Shown piece after piece: positions 35,574 through 47,200 of a DNA stretch of 64,000 nt. Numbering within the stretch: position 1 is the stretch's first letter; the number at the start of each line of letters is the position of its first letter. Below the pieces are notes generated by a model. The model ran no database searches. It was given only the letters and a program-made list of their open reading frames with translations, and was not told where the DNA came from. The position numbers and the translations under genes were made by a program. Source of the DNA: Lepas anatifera. Lineage: Eukaryota; Arthropoda; Thecostraca; Lepadidae. The DNA lies in assembly GCA_034440635.1 (NCBI GenBank), contig JAOTON010000469.1:1-64000 (forward strand). Direction: 5' to 3'.

Positions 35574-38567
35574 ATGGCGGGTCACGTGACGGCTGTACGG
35601 GCCGCCGGTTGGCTGTCGGGCCTGCTCTGCATCCTCTTGGGCAGTCTCGGCTGCGCCGGTTCTCAGGAGACCTCACACAGGTGACGCGCGCAGGCCACGG
35701 ACACAGCTCGTTACTGCGCTGCGGGAGGACAGGCAGGGTGGTTCACGGGGAATTCAGAGGGAAACTGGACCTTTCCTAGGCTGCCGTCATCGGCGTGACT
35801 TATACTTGTCTTTTCCGCCAGTTTTCCCGGAATTCAGGTTATCTCAGACTGGGTCACCAGACCAGGCCAAGAATTACTCCATCTAAAAATAGTTACATAC
35901 CGAACCAATGAGACGGTGGATTTCTTTGCCTCAGATGTTGCAATTCATCTATGTCATGGAGGCACTGAAGGCTGCCATTTTACCGCATCGAAATTTTCGC
36001 GTCCGCGGCTTTAACGTCAGATTATTGTCTCAACTTTTCTACCATAGGTCAATGAGAAGAAAGAATGCATAATTTTCACTAACTAAATCTGAAATAAAAC
36101 TGGGGGTTATCTGGTGCCCTTCACACGCCATCAAGGTTCAGGCGGACAAATCACCTTCGGTGACTGAAGAGGTTTGTACTGTATCAGTTAGTAACTTAGC
36201 ACAGAATAAGTTCAATTCGTTGTTTCATCATTTTGTTTTTGTCTCTGGAAGTTGAATGACTTGTGTGCCATGACCATCCTTGGTCATCAGACAGCCTTTA
36301 ATCAGGTCAAATTTCCGCTCATAAAATTGGGTATGAGGATAGAGTAGCAATCTTCCTGTCTTAACTGCAAGACATATATTGCAGGATGCTTCCCCGACGT
36401 CACGCGTTTTGGGTATCTATGAGTCGTTTTGCTTAGTCCAGTCTCATTATTTTCATGATGTTCCCTGTTTAAACGTTACAGAATTCCCGAGGAGTATTGC
36501 CATGCATAACGCAAGTATTAGTTTTAAACAGTGCAGTAAGTTCTCATCCTGCGTGGTCTGTGACTATGTGAGGCCCGGTGTGGGGCAGGGCGGTGACGCC
36601 GTGCTGTTGTGGCCTGCAGCGTGCCGAGTCGAGCAGAGATGGAGGCCATCCTGCAGTCGGACCCCTACCTCCGCCAGCTGGCTGTTCGGCTAGCCTCACT
36701 CAGCGACGCCGAGCGCACCAGTGTGGCCCAGCAGGAGCTGGACCGATACTTCCACCAGCACGTGCCGCTCTTCCACCTGCTCAACTCGGTGCCGAACCGA
36801 CAGGGCCAGCAGTCCACACTAGCCGGGTGAGGCGCCCCACCATTAGCCCACACTAGCCGGGTGAGGCGCCCCACCACCAGTCCACACTAGCCGGGTGAGG
36901 CGCCCCACCACCAGTTCACACTAGCCGGGTGGGCGCCCCACCACCAGTTCACACTAGCCGGGTGAGGCGCCCCACCACCAGTCCACGCTACCCGGGTGAG
37001 GTGCCCTGCCACCGGCGCCTCTGCGTTGCCTTGAGCGCCCAACTTCGTGGATAACATGTGTGTGGAGAGGGCGGTAGGCTTCCTCATATTTTGGCAACCA
37101 GCGAGACCAAAATCTGATATAGTGCAACACATCCGAATCATCCTGCGTTTGTACCGTGCTAGGAATAGTGTTCCGGTATAAATCTTGTATTTTTCAAACA
37201 CTGGTGCCCGATTGCTGAAGTGCTGTCACCAGCTCAACACCCCCACCAGTGGGTCTCCGAGCCACCTTCGCCCCAGTGGGGGGTGGGGGTTCCAGCAATC
37301 CTCAATTTCGACTTCTTTGCGGGATCGCGAAAAAGCAAAAGCTGGTGGACAGTCAATAATAAATAACTATACCAGTCACTTTCTGACTCAGGTCACAATT
37401 GAGGCTGCAATAGGCAAGAGAAGGTGACAGGTTAGAGAAGGGTTTCTTGGCTCTAACGTCTGAATGGGTTAAATTAGATTAAATTTCTAGCGCTATTCAC
37501 TTTCCCTCACTATGGCAGATTGGCTGATGTATCATATGGCCATACTAGGTCAAAACATGAAAATAACCTGACCTAAGGTCAGGCCAATATCATCATCTGA
37601 CAGGGGGAGAGGCCCCCTTTCAGGGGGTGACGGTAGTGGAGTGGTCAGCGCAGCTGGCTTTCACGCAGCCGACCCGGGTTCAAGGTCCGGCGACTTCCCT
37701 GAACAAGGAGCAAGCTGGCTCCCGAGAAACCCTTCCAAAAGGGCAAAATTTGGCGATGCAATATTATCCTGGTAGTTGGTGCGTCGATAAGCCCCAAATA
37801 TTATTATGATCATATGAACCGATATCGTCAATATGTAAATCAATCGACTCGCAATGATAATCCAACGTAATGGTATCAAAATGAAGGTTCTGACACCATT
37901 TCTTGTGAGGTTATTGGCCCAAGTCTGAAATCTGCTTAAGTAGTCCAAGATGACCTCTCAGAGGTCACAGGTCCAAACATACATCACGATCCTGGGGAAT
38001 GGTCTAAGATATTACGGTTTGGAGAATAGGAAGGTATTCTAAGCCGTATCCTAAGAATCAGAGCCATGTTTCGGCTAATCCACATTTTCCCCATGCATTT
38101 CCATTGGATAGTTCAAAGCCTGCACCTGACCCTAGGTCATCGATGTAAAAATCTCATTACTGCAGCTTGTAGCACTCGGTCAGAGCATTATATGATAGGA
38201 ACATCAGATTTATAGGCGAACACGCGCAGTGGAGAGGGCTCTGACATCAACACCTAGTGGAGAGGGGGTGTTATGCCCCCCTGAGATCTCGGAAACCAAG
38301 AGGGTTAGAAGAACACCCGTTGGGGGCAATTTGGGGTCAGTGTGGGGCCAACAGGCAGTTGTGACTTCAAGCCCTTGCATTGAGGATGCACCTGTATCCC
38401 CACAAGTATAACAGCTACATCCGTGCTCCAACCTGTCATTGTTCTGCCGTGTGCGCAGGAAGCGAGGTCTGGATTTCGGCGTCAACCGAGGGTTCTCGGC
38501 GGCTCGGGCCGCTCAGTTGAGGATGGCTCTGCGAGCCGTCACCAACCCACACAGCCCCGGACGTTGA
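35574..38567 (+). CDS. Dh31: DH31-type preprohormone, gene 2 (diverged paralog)
   Basis: A second DH31-like secreted precursor with the same architecture as gene 1. The coding exons are 35574-35680, 36620-36826 and 38459-38567, with phase-2 GT-AG introns, giving 140 residues. Exon 1 gives a signal peptide (core GWLSGLLCILLGSLGCAG). Exon 2 gives a spacer containing MEAILQSDPYLRQLAVRLAS. Exon 3 gives Lys-Arg and exactly 31 residues beginning GLDFGVNRGFS and ending NPHSP, then Gly-Arg-stop. Gly1, Asp3, Gly5, Arg8-Gly-Phe-Ser and Pro31 are kept, but the central helix is changed (Gln14 to Arg, Lys-His to Gln-Leu, Gly21 to Ala), which may alter receptor choice. No tail follows the amidation Gly-Arg. 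Intron 2 carries a minisatellite, AGGTCA elements and a SINE. No frameshift or stop is seen, so it is probably functional. Exons were joined by eye. Confidence 0.85.
36811..37013 (+). repeat. 34-bp minisatellite repeating the exon 2 splice donor
   Basis: Six units of 34 bp (one of 33) share the core CACACTAGCCGGGTGAGGCG. The first unit spans the end of DH31 gene 2 exon 2, so each later unit repeats the junction CTAGCCGG/GTGAGG in the intron; unit 4 has GTGGGC instead. Reading past the first donor meets an in-frame TGA at once, so only that donor gives the full precursor. Confidence 0.93.
37233..38218 (-). mobile_element. AGGTCA-rich element C-2, truncated, in DH31 gene 2 intron 2
   Basis: The left end has the doubled-word scaffold (CAACACCCCCACCAGTGGG, then GAGCCACCTTCGCCCCAGTGG). 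Inside, 37508-37545 matches the conserved core (TGATGTATCATATGGCC, CTAGGTCA), and 38093-38165 matches family A around its ATCGATGACC block. The SINE at 37628 interrupts it. The distal end is lost where another element end begins at about 38219. Confidence 0.65.
37628..37810 (+). mobile_element. tRNA-derived SINE
   Basis: The head resembles a tRNA gene with an A-box-like GTAGTGGAGTGGTCAGCG and a B-box-like GGGTTCAAGGTCC about 35 bases later. It is followed by a non-tRNA body with GCTCCCGAGAAACCCTTCC and TTGGTGCGTCGATAAGCCCC. A truncated second copy lies at 15771-15880 on the other strand. RNA polymerase III transcription and LINE-dependent spread are inferred from the class. The 3' border is approximate. 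Confidence 0.7.
38219..38360 (-). mobile_element. Fragment of a TTAA-type element end
   Basis: CACGCGCAGTGGAGAGGG is followed by a second copy of the word AGTGGAGAGGGGG about 30 bp on, then GTTATGCCCCCCTGAGATCTC, which parallels the doubled-word end and the CCCCTAAGATCTCGAG block of family A. Only this end remains, just upstream of DH31 gene 2 exon 3. Confidence 0.6.
38466..38558 (+). other. Predicted mature DH31-like peptide, gene 2
   Basis: Thirty-one codons between Lys-Arg (38460-38465) and Gly-Arg-stop (38559-38567). Length, the RGFS motif and the Pro-Gly amidation end are the family marks; residues 12-30 are unusually basic and diverged compared with gene 1. Confidence 0.82.
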
Positions 38568-38718
38568 GACGGGCCTCCAGCGGCAGCCGCTGCAAGTGTA
38601 GCCTTCCTACCTGAAGCTCATGAGTCAACTGAAGTCGTCTGCACAGCGGGTCTCCACCTGTCAAACTCGGTTGACAGCTACAGTGGCAGGCTCACCTGGA
38701 CATGTTCCAGAGTCCCTC

Positions 38719-38724
38719 AATAAA
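38719..38724 (+). terminator. Polyadenylation signal of DH31 gene 2
   Basis: AATAAA lies 152 bases downstream of the stop codon. This gives a short, ordinary 3' untranslated region for a neuropeptide gene. Confidence 0.6.
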
Positions 38725-38825
38725 TGGAGTGCAATACACAGAACTTTTATAAATCCATGAGTGTTTTTTTCTGTCCGGCTCGGGTAGAGTTGAGGGTTTT
38801 ACCAGTCACGTGACCCGATCGCGTG

Positions 38826-40315
38826 TTAACCCTTCACCGCCTGGGGGTCCAATCGGATGCCCTTCCTTCGATTTTTCGTAAAGGATTCCAAGTCGATTAA
38901 AATGAAACTTGCGTCGCTTCGCAGGCCTCCAGGATGATAAATTTGACAACTTTCTACCAAAAATTGGTATCAGGTCAGGTGAGCAAGGTTATGATGTCAT
39001 TTCTAAGGACGTGTAAGGCGACTCTGTCCTTCTAGAATGAGACGGACAAAGCTAGAGTGTAACTCGGCTTCTAGAAGAGATAAATCAAGTTTTAACACGC
39101 GCATTGACGGGGGTCTGAGCCACCTTCGCATTGACGGGGGGCGGGTACCCGCCCCCTAAGATCTCGAGAACCACGGTAGGTAGCGAAAAACAGTAAATGG
39201 CGTTGGGCTGCCCATCCACTTCTCCATCGAAAACATTTGAACCATTTTTTGTCAGGTCACATTTAAGGTCACGAGAGGTCAAAACATGCCCGTCATAGGG
39301 ATAACATGTAAAATTCAGTTTTTCGGGCATTACATTTGAACAAGTAAAGATAGAGCAAAACGACTTAAACTATATGAATCCTCTTAGCAAGCCGAATCGA
39401 ATGATATATAATTTGACCTTGCTGGGTCAAATCAAGGATTTGACCTGACCTGAGGTCAGGTCAGTGTCAAGGTATATAAAATGCATATCATTAGAACTGC
39501 AAAGCCCAGGCGAGTCTAATGCAGCTAAAATAAATGCTCTATCACCATCCGTTACTGAGTTATTCCGTAAAAACCATTTTTCCCATGTATTTCCAATGGA
39601 GAGGTCATGCCTCGTACCTGACCTTAGGTCATCGATAGCAAAAATACCGGAACATATGTTAAAGAACTCGGTAGGGCCATTATGTGACATTAGTTTCAAT
39701 CGGATAAGTTCACCCTGTTCCGAGTTATGCTATCTTAAACTTTTTTGAGGTCGGGTCACTTGACCTGTACTGATGACCTGACCTGAGATGACCTAACCTT
39801 AAAATTTTTACAGAAGTTGTAAAAATGATGAGGGAAAAGGTATACCAAGTACGGCGGCGCTACGCGCCGCCGTTTTCCTGCTATCTCCGAAAAACCCGAG
39901 GGGGCGGGTACCCGCCCCCGTCAATGCGCGTGTTAAAAATCATTCGAAAGTTCTTCAAGCGACAAATATGTTCGCTGCCATCCATTTTAATTTCAGGTCA
40001 CTTCCAAGGTCACCAGATGTCAGCAAAGATCATTTTTTTAGAATTTTTTGTGCTTATACTTTTAAATGAAACCAGATGGTCTTAAATTTGGTATCATAGT
40101 GATGACCATGACCCAAGACTTCGAATTACACGCAACATGACCTTAATATGTCATTATTTGACCTTAGCCAAAGGTCAAGAGCGCAATGTGATCTTAGAAG
40201 GTTCTGCTGCATACCATTTAAATCCTTGGGTCAAGACAAACACATCGATGTCTTTCGCTTTGTTCTAATTGAGTCTAAATTTGACCCATTTTGGCCCATG
40301 TGACGTCACGAGTTA
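38826..40315 (+). mobile_element. AGGTCA-rich TTAA element split by A-6, right border uncertain
   Basis: It begins TTAACCCTTCACCGCCTGGG. The block AGGTCAGGTGAGCAAGG, TTATGATGTCATTTCTA at about 38973-39009 closely matches the left inverted repeat of the large transposon (58103-58138). After the A-6 insertion, TGACCT/AGGTCA-rich sequence continues to about 40310, where a TTAA occurs. The doubled-word end was not found, so the right limit is a guess. Confidence 0.45.
39092..39936 (-). mobile_element. TTAA element A-6
   Basis: Full family A copy with TTAA at 39092-39095 and 39933-39936, doubled-word end first, both hairpins present. It is inserted in an AGGTCA-rich element. Confidence 0.9.
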
Positions 40316-41009
40316 ACGGATATGGCTCAATCTCAGCTCCAGAGTAGGAGCACGTAAGGCACTTCTAGCGCCATTTTAGCGTTTTTCGTATCACTTACGC
40401 TTACCGACATTGAGACCATGGGCGGTGGTGTGTACGGAAGGAGCCCAGGCGGTGTCAAGTTGAATGCGAACGTGGACTGCCATTTAAATAGATGATAAAC
40501 ATATCTATTTTTCACCTAACAAGCACACAAACAGATACATAATTCATGCCGGGTTAAGTCCATGTCCAAGTATCATTCAGATTTTATGCTTATTTGGAAC
40601 CGTATGCATGCATATATTGACAGCAACAACAACAAAAACGCGAACACAAAACATTGGGTATGTAACTATGGCAGGAGCGGAGCGACGGGACGGGGCCCCA
40701 GAAAAACCAACACCAGCAGAGCCACATAACAAGCGGTGCATCCGGTGGGAGCAGAGGGGCGCCCTGTAGGGGGCTGGACTGACCAGCGCGGCGGTACCTT
40801 AGTTCAGTAAAGCCTCCACCAGTGACGGTCCAATCTCGAGCCGGCAGCTGCATAGGGGCGCAAGCTGCGGCAAGCCAGCAGGCCCGGCAAAGAAACTTGG
40901 GCCGCGTGAGCACAAAATCGGATATATGAAGTGCTCACGAAAACCGCAGCCGGTGCCCGGTCCCGTACTCGTACGCAGCACAACAGAAGCTATGCAGTCT
41001 GTTCAGCCA
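40316..41009. other. Intergenic, no gene seen
   Basis: GC-richer than its neighbours between 40680 and 40990, with overlapping minus-strand frames (40590-40981) that show no recognisable domain. Confidence 0.4.
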
Positions 41010-41039
41010 TTAACCCTCACTCTGATGGGTGAGGGTTAA
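41010..41039. mobile_element. 30-bp remnant made of two TTAA-element ends
   Basis: TTAACCCTCAC and GTGAGGGTTAA face each other across an eight-base spacer. It looks like a B-type element reduced to its outermost repeats. Six bases later MITE E-2 begins with its own TTAA. Confidence 0.6.
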
Positions 41040-41045
41040 TGACTG

Positions 41046-41502
41046 TTAAAGGGAGTGTGGCACCTTCACAACGTGATTTTAACTGAGATAGCCAAGTGGT
41101 AAAGCAGGTCGGAAAACCCGGTACTCCATATTTCATTTGACTTGGAACTCGATATTTCCGTAGAAAAAAGCTAAAACCTACCTGACACTAGCCCCCCTCA
41201 GCCCCCGTCGCCGGCGGCCATTGTTGTGAGCTACTGGTGTGACGACATATGCTGACGTCACGATGAGTATCAGCCAATCGAAGCCCTTGAAGCGTTTCAA
41301 GTATGGTAGTGGTTGCCAGATCGTGACATCATCCACAGTCGGATATTTATTTCTTTTTCTAGAGGAGTATTTTCAAAAACCAAATATTGAGCTCATTGTA
41401 CATTTTTCAGAGAAATCATGAGCGGTTTCATTATTTTTGACTAAAAGTACGCCTAATTACACTAAATTCCAGGATTCGACTAAGGTGCCGCATTCCCTTT
41501 AA
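41046..41502 (+). mobile_element. TTAA MITE E-2, 457 bp
   Basis: Ends are TTAAAGGGAGTGTGGCACC and its inverted counterpart at 41499-41502. It is collinear with E-1 throughout, including the central ATATGCTGACGTCACGATGAG region. No coding frame. Confidence 0.88.
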
Positions 41503-41737
41503 TGCTGTCAGGTACTAAATATGCTCAAAATTCGCCTCCCCGGTCAGCACCAGCCCGGGCACGTCCCTCCCCCTGTAAAAATTCAGTGGCGGCGCCCCTG
41601 GATTCAGGGCACATTTTCGGGAAGGCTAGAAGACTCAAGCCTCCTCTCCACCCGCGGCCATCTCACTGTATCCACCATTGCAGTGGCGGATATAAGGAGG
41701 ACTAGGGGCTCAGGCCCCTCTCCCCATCTCAATCCCC

Positions 41738-41998
41738 CATAGGCGGATCCAGGATTGCTGATCGGGGGGGTACCTTCCCGGGGGCGCCATCCGGACCGGG
41801 GGGCGCCATCCGGACCATGAGGGCGCCACTTATGACCGGCAAAAGCTATCAGGTGGGCGCCAAATCCTATCGGTGGGCGCCGACTTTCGCTTCCTGGGGG
41901 TGGGAAGCGACATTTCAGGGGCGCCATCGACCTTTCAGGGGGGCGCCGAGGGTCGATCGGGGGGGCACGTGCCCCCTTGCCCCCTGGATCCGCCTATG
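41738..41998 (-). mobile_element. hAT-like MITE, second copy
   Basis: This 261-bp inverted copy of the 7342-7601 element has ends CATAGGCGGATCCAGG and CCTGGATCCGCCTATG. Flanking AATCCCC occurs on both sides (7 bp flush; an 8-bp duplication is blurred by a run of C). Confidence 0.88.
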
Positions 41999-44228
41999 AA
42001 TCCCCCCACGCCGCAGCTTCACCACGCGCGGCCTCGTCAGGTCTGACATCTGCTTGCTGAGCTGGCATAATGTCTCTTTTCGTGATGTTGTTGTTTTCCC
42101 TTTATTTTTGTGCACTTTCGGATAATGGTCAAATCACATAGTACGCATTACTGGCTTCTTTGCAGAGTAATTACTGGAGGAGCTTTGCACAGTAATTGCT
42201 GGCAGAGAACCAGATGTTATTCTGCTCACGGAAGTTTTACCCAAAGCTCAGGTTTTGCCACTTCTCCCTACATGTCTTGTAATCCCAAACTATGAAATGT
42301 ATTTGAACTTTGAACCCTCAAGCCCAAATCTCGGAACTAAGAGCATCAGAGGACTGGCGATCTATGTAAGAAGAAACTTGTCTTGTCGTAAGGCTAATTT
42401 TCAGGGAGAAATTTTCTCGGAGCATATTTGGGTGCAGATAGATTTGGCAAAGGGCGAGAAGTTGTTGGTTGGCTGCCTGTACAGAAGTCCCAACAGTTCA
42501 CTTCAGAACAACTTGGCACTCTGCAAACTTATGAATCAGGTGACAGCCTTACAACCTGATCATCTATTACTCGCTGGTGACTTCAACTTACCCAACATTG
42601 ACTGGGAAATTGGGATGTCGTGTGATACACCATCTCACTTTTCCCATGGATTCCTGGAAACGGTCAGAGACTGCTTTCTGTACCAGCATGTTTTTCAACC
42701 AACAAGGTACAGACTGGGCAACACACCTCATGCACTGGATTTGGTTCTTTCAAATGAGGAAGCATTGGTCAGTGACATACAATATCTGCCTGGCTTAGGA
42801 CGTAGTGACCATGTTTGCCTGCAGTTTCACGTCAATTGCCAGAAGAGGGAACTACTACCAGCACCACCAAAACCGGCCTTCTACCGCGGTGATTACTCAA
42901 GAATGAGGGAGCTAGCCAATGATGTTAATTGGGAAGAAGCACAGGAATTGGGATTGGAGGAGAGATACTCATATTTCATCAATAAGATACAACAATTTAC
43001 AGAGGAGTGTGTGCCTCTTCAGAGCTCCCTTCGTAAAAACGGAGCATCTACCTCACTAGAGAAGTCTTAAGGCAGGTGAAAAATAAGCAAAAGTCATGGA
43101 GCAGGTACACTAGAGCTTCCACAGCCAGAGACAAGGAAACAGCCTGGGTGGACTTTCAGAGAAAGCGGAATGACCTTCGAAGGTTGACAAGACGATTAAG
43201 GAAGGCTTACCAGAGGAAAGTCGCTGCCCAGGCCAAAGAAAACCCCAAAATATTTTGGTCATATGCCCATTCTCAGACTAAGTTGAGACCACGGATAGAG
43301 GATCTTCAAAAGTCGGATGGAACTGTTGCCACTAATGATGCACAAAAGGCTGAGGCATTGGCATTATTCTTTTCTGGGGTGTTTACCATTGAAGACAGTA
43401 GAAGCGATGTGCCCCATCTCCAAAGGCAAGTGGAGGAAAATATTCTAGAATATATTCACATAACGCCAGCCATGGTAGAGTCAAAGCTGAAAAACCTGAA
43501 GGCATCATCATCCCCTGGCCCCGATGGCATCCATCCACGCGTACTTCGGGAGCTTGCAACTTTTTTTTTTTTGCACCTCTAAATACTAATCAGGCAAAAC
43601 TCTCAAAAACAGTCGCAACCGCGTAAAATGCTCTCGGTCAGCAATCATCACACCAACAATAACACACCGATCCTCCTCACTCTCCTGCCCTCGCCACTAT
43701 GCCGGGCGGTGTTGACCGCTCGGGATTACCACATTCCGCCGTCTCTGACTGACCGGCACCAGCCAGCTGAGTTCCTCACGGGATGCTAGTACTCGTACAT
43801 ACATAGGTCAATCAAGTGCGCGCTCGGTGGTGGGCGCGAGCCGGCGACTATTGCACAGTACCAGGTGATCAAACAGACAGAACAATTTTCAACTACACTT
43901 TGACATGGCTATGTGGTGATCAGCGTGTCTCACTTTTACAATTTATACACATCACCCAGATCAGTCTTATCGATCATAAATGTCTCATTTATCGCATGTT
44001 CACACACGATACAGAATACAACGAAAGGAGCAGCCTGTTTGTGTGTAAGTTTCTATGTTTGAAAAAATGCGTGTTTTTGTATTAATATGATGTCTATGTG
44101 GCTATGTGGTGTGTCTGTAAATATATCCTATAGACGTGGTAATTGGATGTTAGGTCTTCCTTCCCCGGCTATATATAATATTGCGTGATTGGGATGATTT
44201 TCAGGTTAAGAATGTCCCCGGCGAGCAC

Positions 44229-47200
44229 TTAAACGTTTAGACTTCCCCACATTTTATCGTACTGTTCTTCTCTTCTTGCAATTCTAGCTATGTATTTTTC
44301 TATTGCGATGTACTCGCGCAGATAACGCCGAAAACTATGATGGCTTAGGGGACTACTGTCATTCCTATGCTTCCATATAAATTGTTTTGCAACCATGATG
44401 ATGATATTCGCCCGTAGCGTTTGCTGTGTGTCATTTAATGTTATCCCTAGTAAAATTTCTTGGCCTGTAAGGTGTCTTGATAATCCCAACAAAGTATCAA
44501 TGTCATTCCACAGAATTCGAACAGAGGGGCAGTGCCAAAATTTGTGAGCAATCGTTTCGGAGTACATGGGGCAGGATATACATTTATCGCTTTCCGATAG
44601 CCCATAAATATAAAGCAGCCTATTCGTAGGAAGTGTTCTTTTTATACATTGGTAACTCAACCACTTCAAATTCACGTCACTGGTTGCACGATGCAGGTTT
44701 TCATATACTTCTGACCAATCGAAGGCATCCGGCAGATTTAACTGGGACCTCCATTTTACGTGACATTTCTCTAATTCTTGCGGTTTTTGTTCCATGAGCA
44801 AGGAATAAGCCCACTTCGCTGTTTTGTGCATGGATCTCAGTGCCTCAAAACAATCAATGTTTTCACCAGCATTCCTGTTCCCGATCATTATTTGCTTCCA
44901 TTGCTGAGGAATGGATCGCAGTAGGGCAAGGGCCTTCATGGGGTGGATGCTGTATATTTGTGCTATTTCGTTTGCAGAGAAAAATGTCCTTCGGGCTGGG
45001 TCAAACATGTCTAGGAGTGTAATAACGCCTTTGTTAATGATTTCCCTTTTGTCCAAGGCCTGGTTTCGCTCTAGATTCAAGTCCTTGTTGCCCCATATAA
45101 CTTGGTTTAACAGGGAAGCGCCGTCATTTTCTTCAATTGGGTTTATTTCCATCCATGCCAGGCAGGTCTCCGTCCAAAATTGGCTTTTAATCATTCGGCC
45201 CAGTGTTTTTGAATCACCGTTACACTGGAAGACAGTTATGTGGTCGTTTAAGGATAATGTGTCTTTTACAACCGTTTTCCACTTTGACTTATTTTCGCTG
45301 TCGATATATTTTTTGATCCAAGTGATTTTCAGACTTTTTGCTTGGGCTGTCAAGTCGGGGACCTGAAGTCCCCCGTTTTTATACTTGGACTTCATCGTTG
45401 CTCTTTTGATCCGGTCGTTTTTAGTTCCCCATACAAAATTAAATACTGAGCGTTCAATTTGCTTGACTACCTCTGACTTAGGGGCTGGGAAAACGGTCAT
45501 TAAATAGACGAACTGAGACAACATTTCTGATTTAACAAGATGTATTCTGCCGAATGGTGTTAGACCTTTACCGGTCCATGGCGTCATGCGAGCTTTAAGC
45601 CGTTCATATTTATCGTTATAGTTGATACCAGCCGTATCAATTGTCGGATCGCTGAATATATTGATTCCTAACACTTCAATTGTTCCTCTAGGCCACTGAA
45701 TCTGAAACTCTGGGCAAATAGCTTTTTTTGTCTGAGCGTTTCTGCCCACCCAGAGTGCTTTCGTTTTCCCATAGTTAAGCTCTAGCCCAGACATGCGATG
45801 GAAATCCGAAAATATTTGCATACACTGCGAGAGCGAATTCGGACTCCCGTCAAGGATAACAGTCACGTCATCAGCGTAAGCCGAAACTTTAATCTCGGAG
45901 TTATTTATCTTCAAACCTTTTAGCCCTTCGCGTCTTCTCAAACTCTCTAAGAGTGGTTCAAAAGAGATCAAAAATAATATACAACTGAGGGGGCAGCCTT
46001 GTCTAAGGCCCCTCTCTATAATGTATGGTTGAGAAATCTTTCCATTTATTTGAACCGATGAGGTTATCGGGGAATTGGGATCATTAGTGTAGAGAATATC
46101 AATCCACCTTTGGAGATTATCCCCGAAACCAAAACGAGCTACAATTCGCTTCAAAAAATTCCAATTTACACAATCATATGCGTTTTTAAGATCACATGCT
46201 AACAAAAGGGCCGAATGATTAAATGAATCACAGTATTCAATGACATCTAGGATAAGTCGCACGTTCTCGCCTATATAGCGTCCCTTAATAAACCCCGTCT
46301 GGTCCTGATTGATTACTGATTCAATTACAGCCGCAAATCTATTGGAAAGACATTTGGTAATTATTTTGTATAGGGTATTTAGTAAACTTATGGGACGCAT
46401 ATTTTCAATTTTCCTAGTATCTTTCCCTTTTTTGGAATGAGGATGGTTACGCTTCTTTTTATGTCCGTCGGGATTTTCCCCACCCGGAAGATCTCATTAC
46501 ACACGCTAAGCACTAGATGTTTGATATCCGGCCAAAAGTATTTGTAAAACTCACCAGTGAAACCCGAAGGACCTGGGGATGTGTTATTTCGGGTCGAAAA
46601 AACAGCTTGCGTAAGTTCCTCCAAATTCAGGTCTCGGTCGCATACCGCCCTATCAGTTGGTGACAAACAGCCGAGGCCCTCTAGGAAAATATCTGCTTCG
46701 TTTGTGACTGCTTCTCGTTCTCGATAAAGCCTTTCAAAGTGTTTCCTTCCCTCTTCTAACATTACATCAGTTTTGGTCGTTGTTTGCTGTTGCCCATCAT
46801 TATTTTCTCCATTTACGAAAAGCGTTTTGCATATGTTTCTGGCCCTATTGCGTTTTGGGATGTCATGAAAATACTTACTTCCTTTCTCTGCTAAGCTACG
46901 CCAGCGTACCTTAGCATAAAACATATTCTTACTGGTTAACTCCTTGACAAGGTTATCCCGTCGTTCAAATAAGTTTTCCAATACATTAGTCGTTTGATTT
47001 CCATTTTTGTCTTGTTCAGCCTCAATTTCACTCTCGATAGACCGTAATACTGATTCCGCCTGACGTTTCTTGTGAGATGCATAGCCTATGATAATACCTC
47101 TTAGCACACAGAGAAGTGTCTCAAACAGTAAGGTACTTGACCGTGCCGATGCTTGGTTTTCCTCGATAATTTCTGTTATCTTCTGACGCACTAATGTCGT

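Noticed and set aside
37628..37700. A functional tRNA gene
   Set aside because: Box-like words are present, but the B box has an extra base and the sequence continues into a repeated non-tRNA body; a SINE head explains it.
40590..40981. Overlapping minus-strand frames with Cys and Pro content
   Set aside because: No domain, no repeat relation and no splice context.
44911..45366. Plus-strand frame of 151 codons
   Set aside because: Antisense shadow of LINE ORF2.
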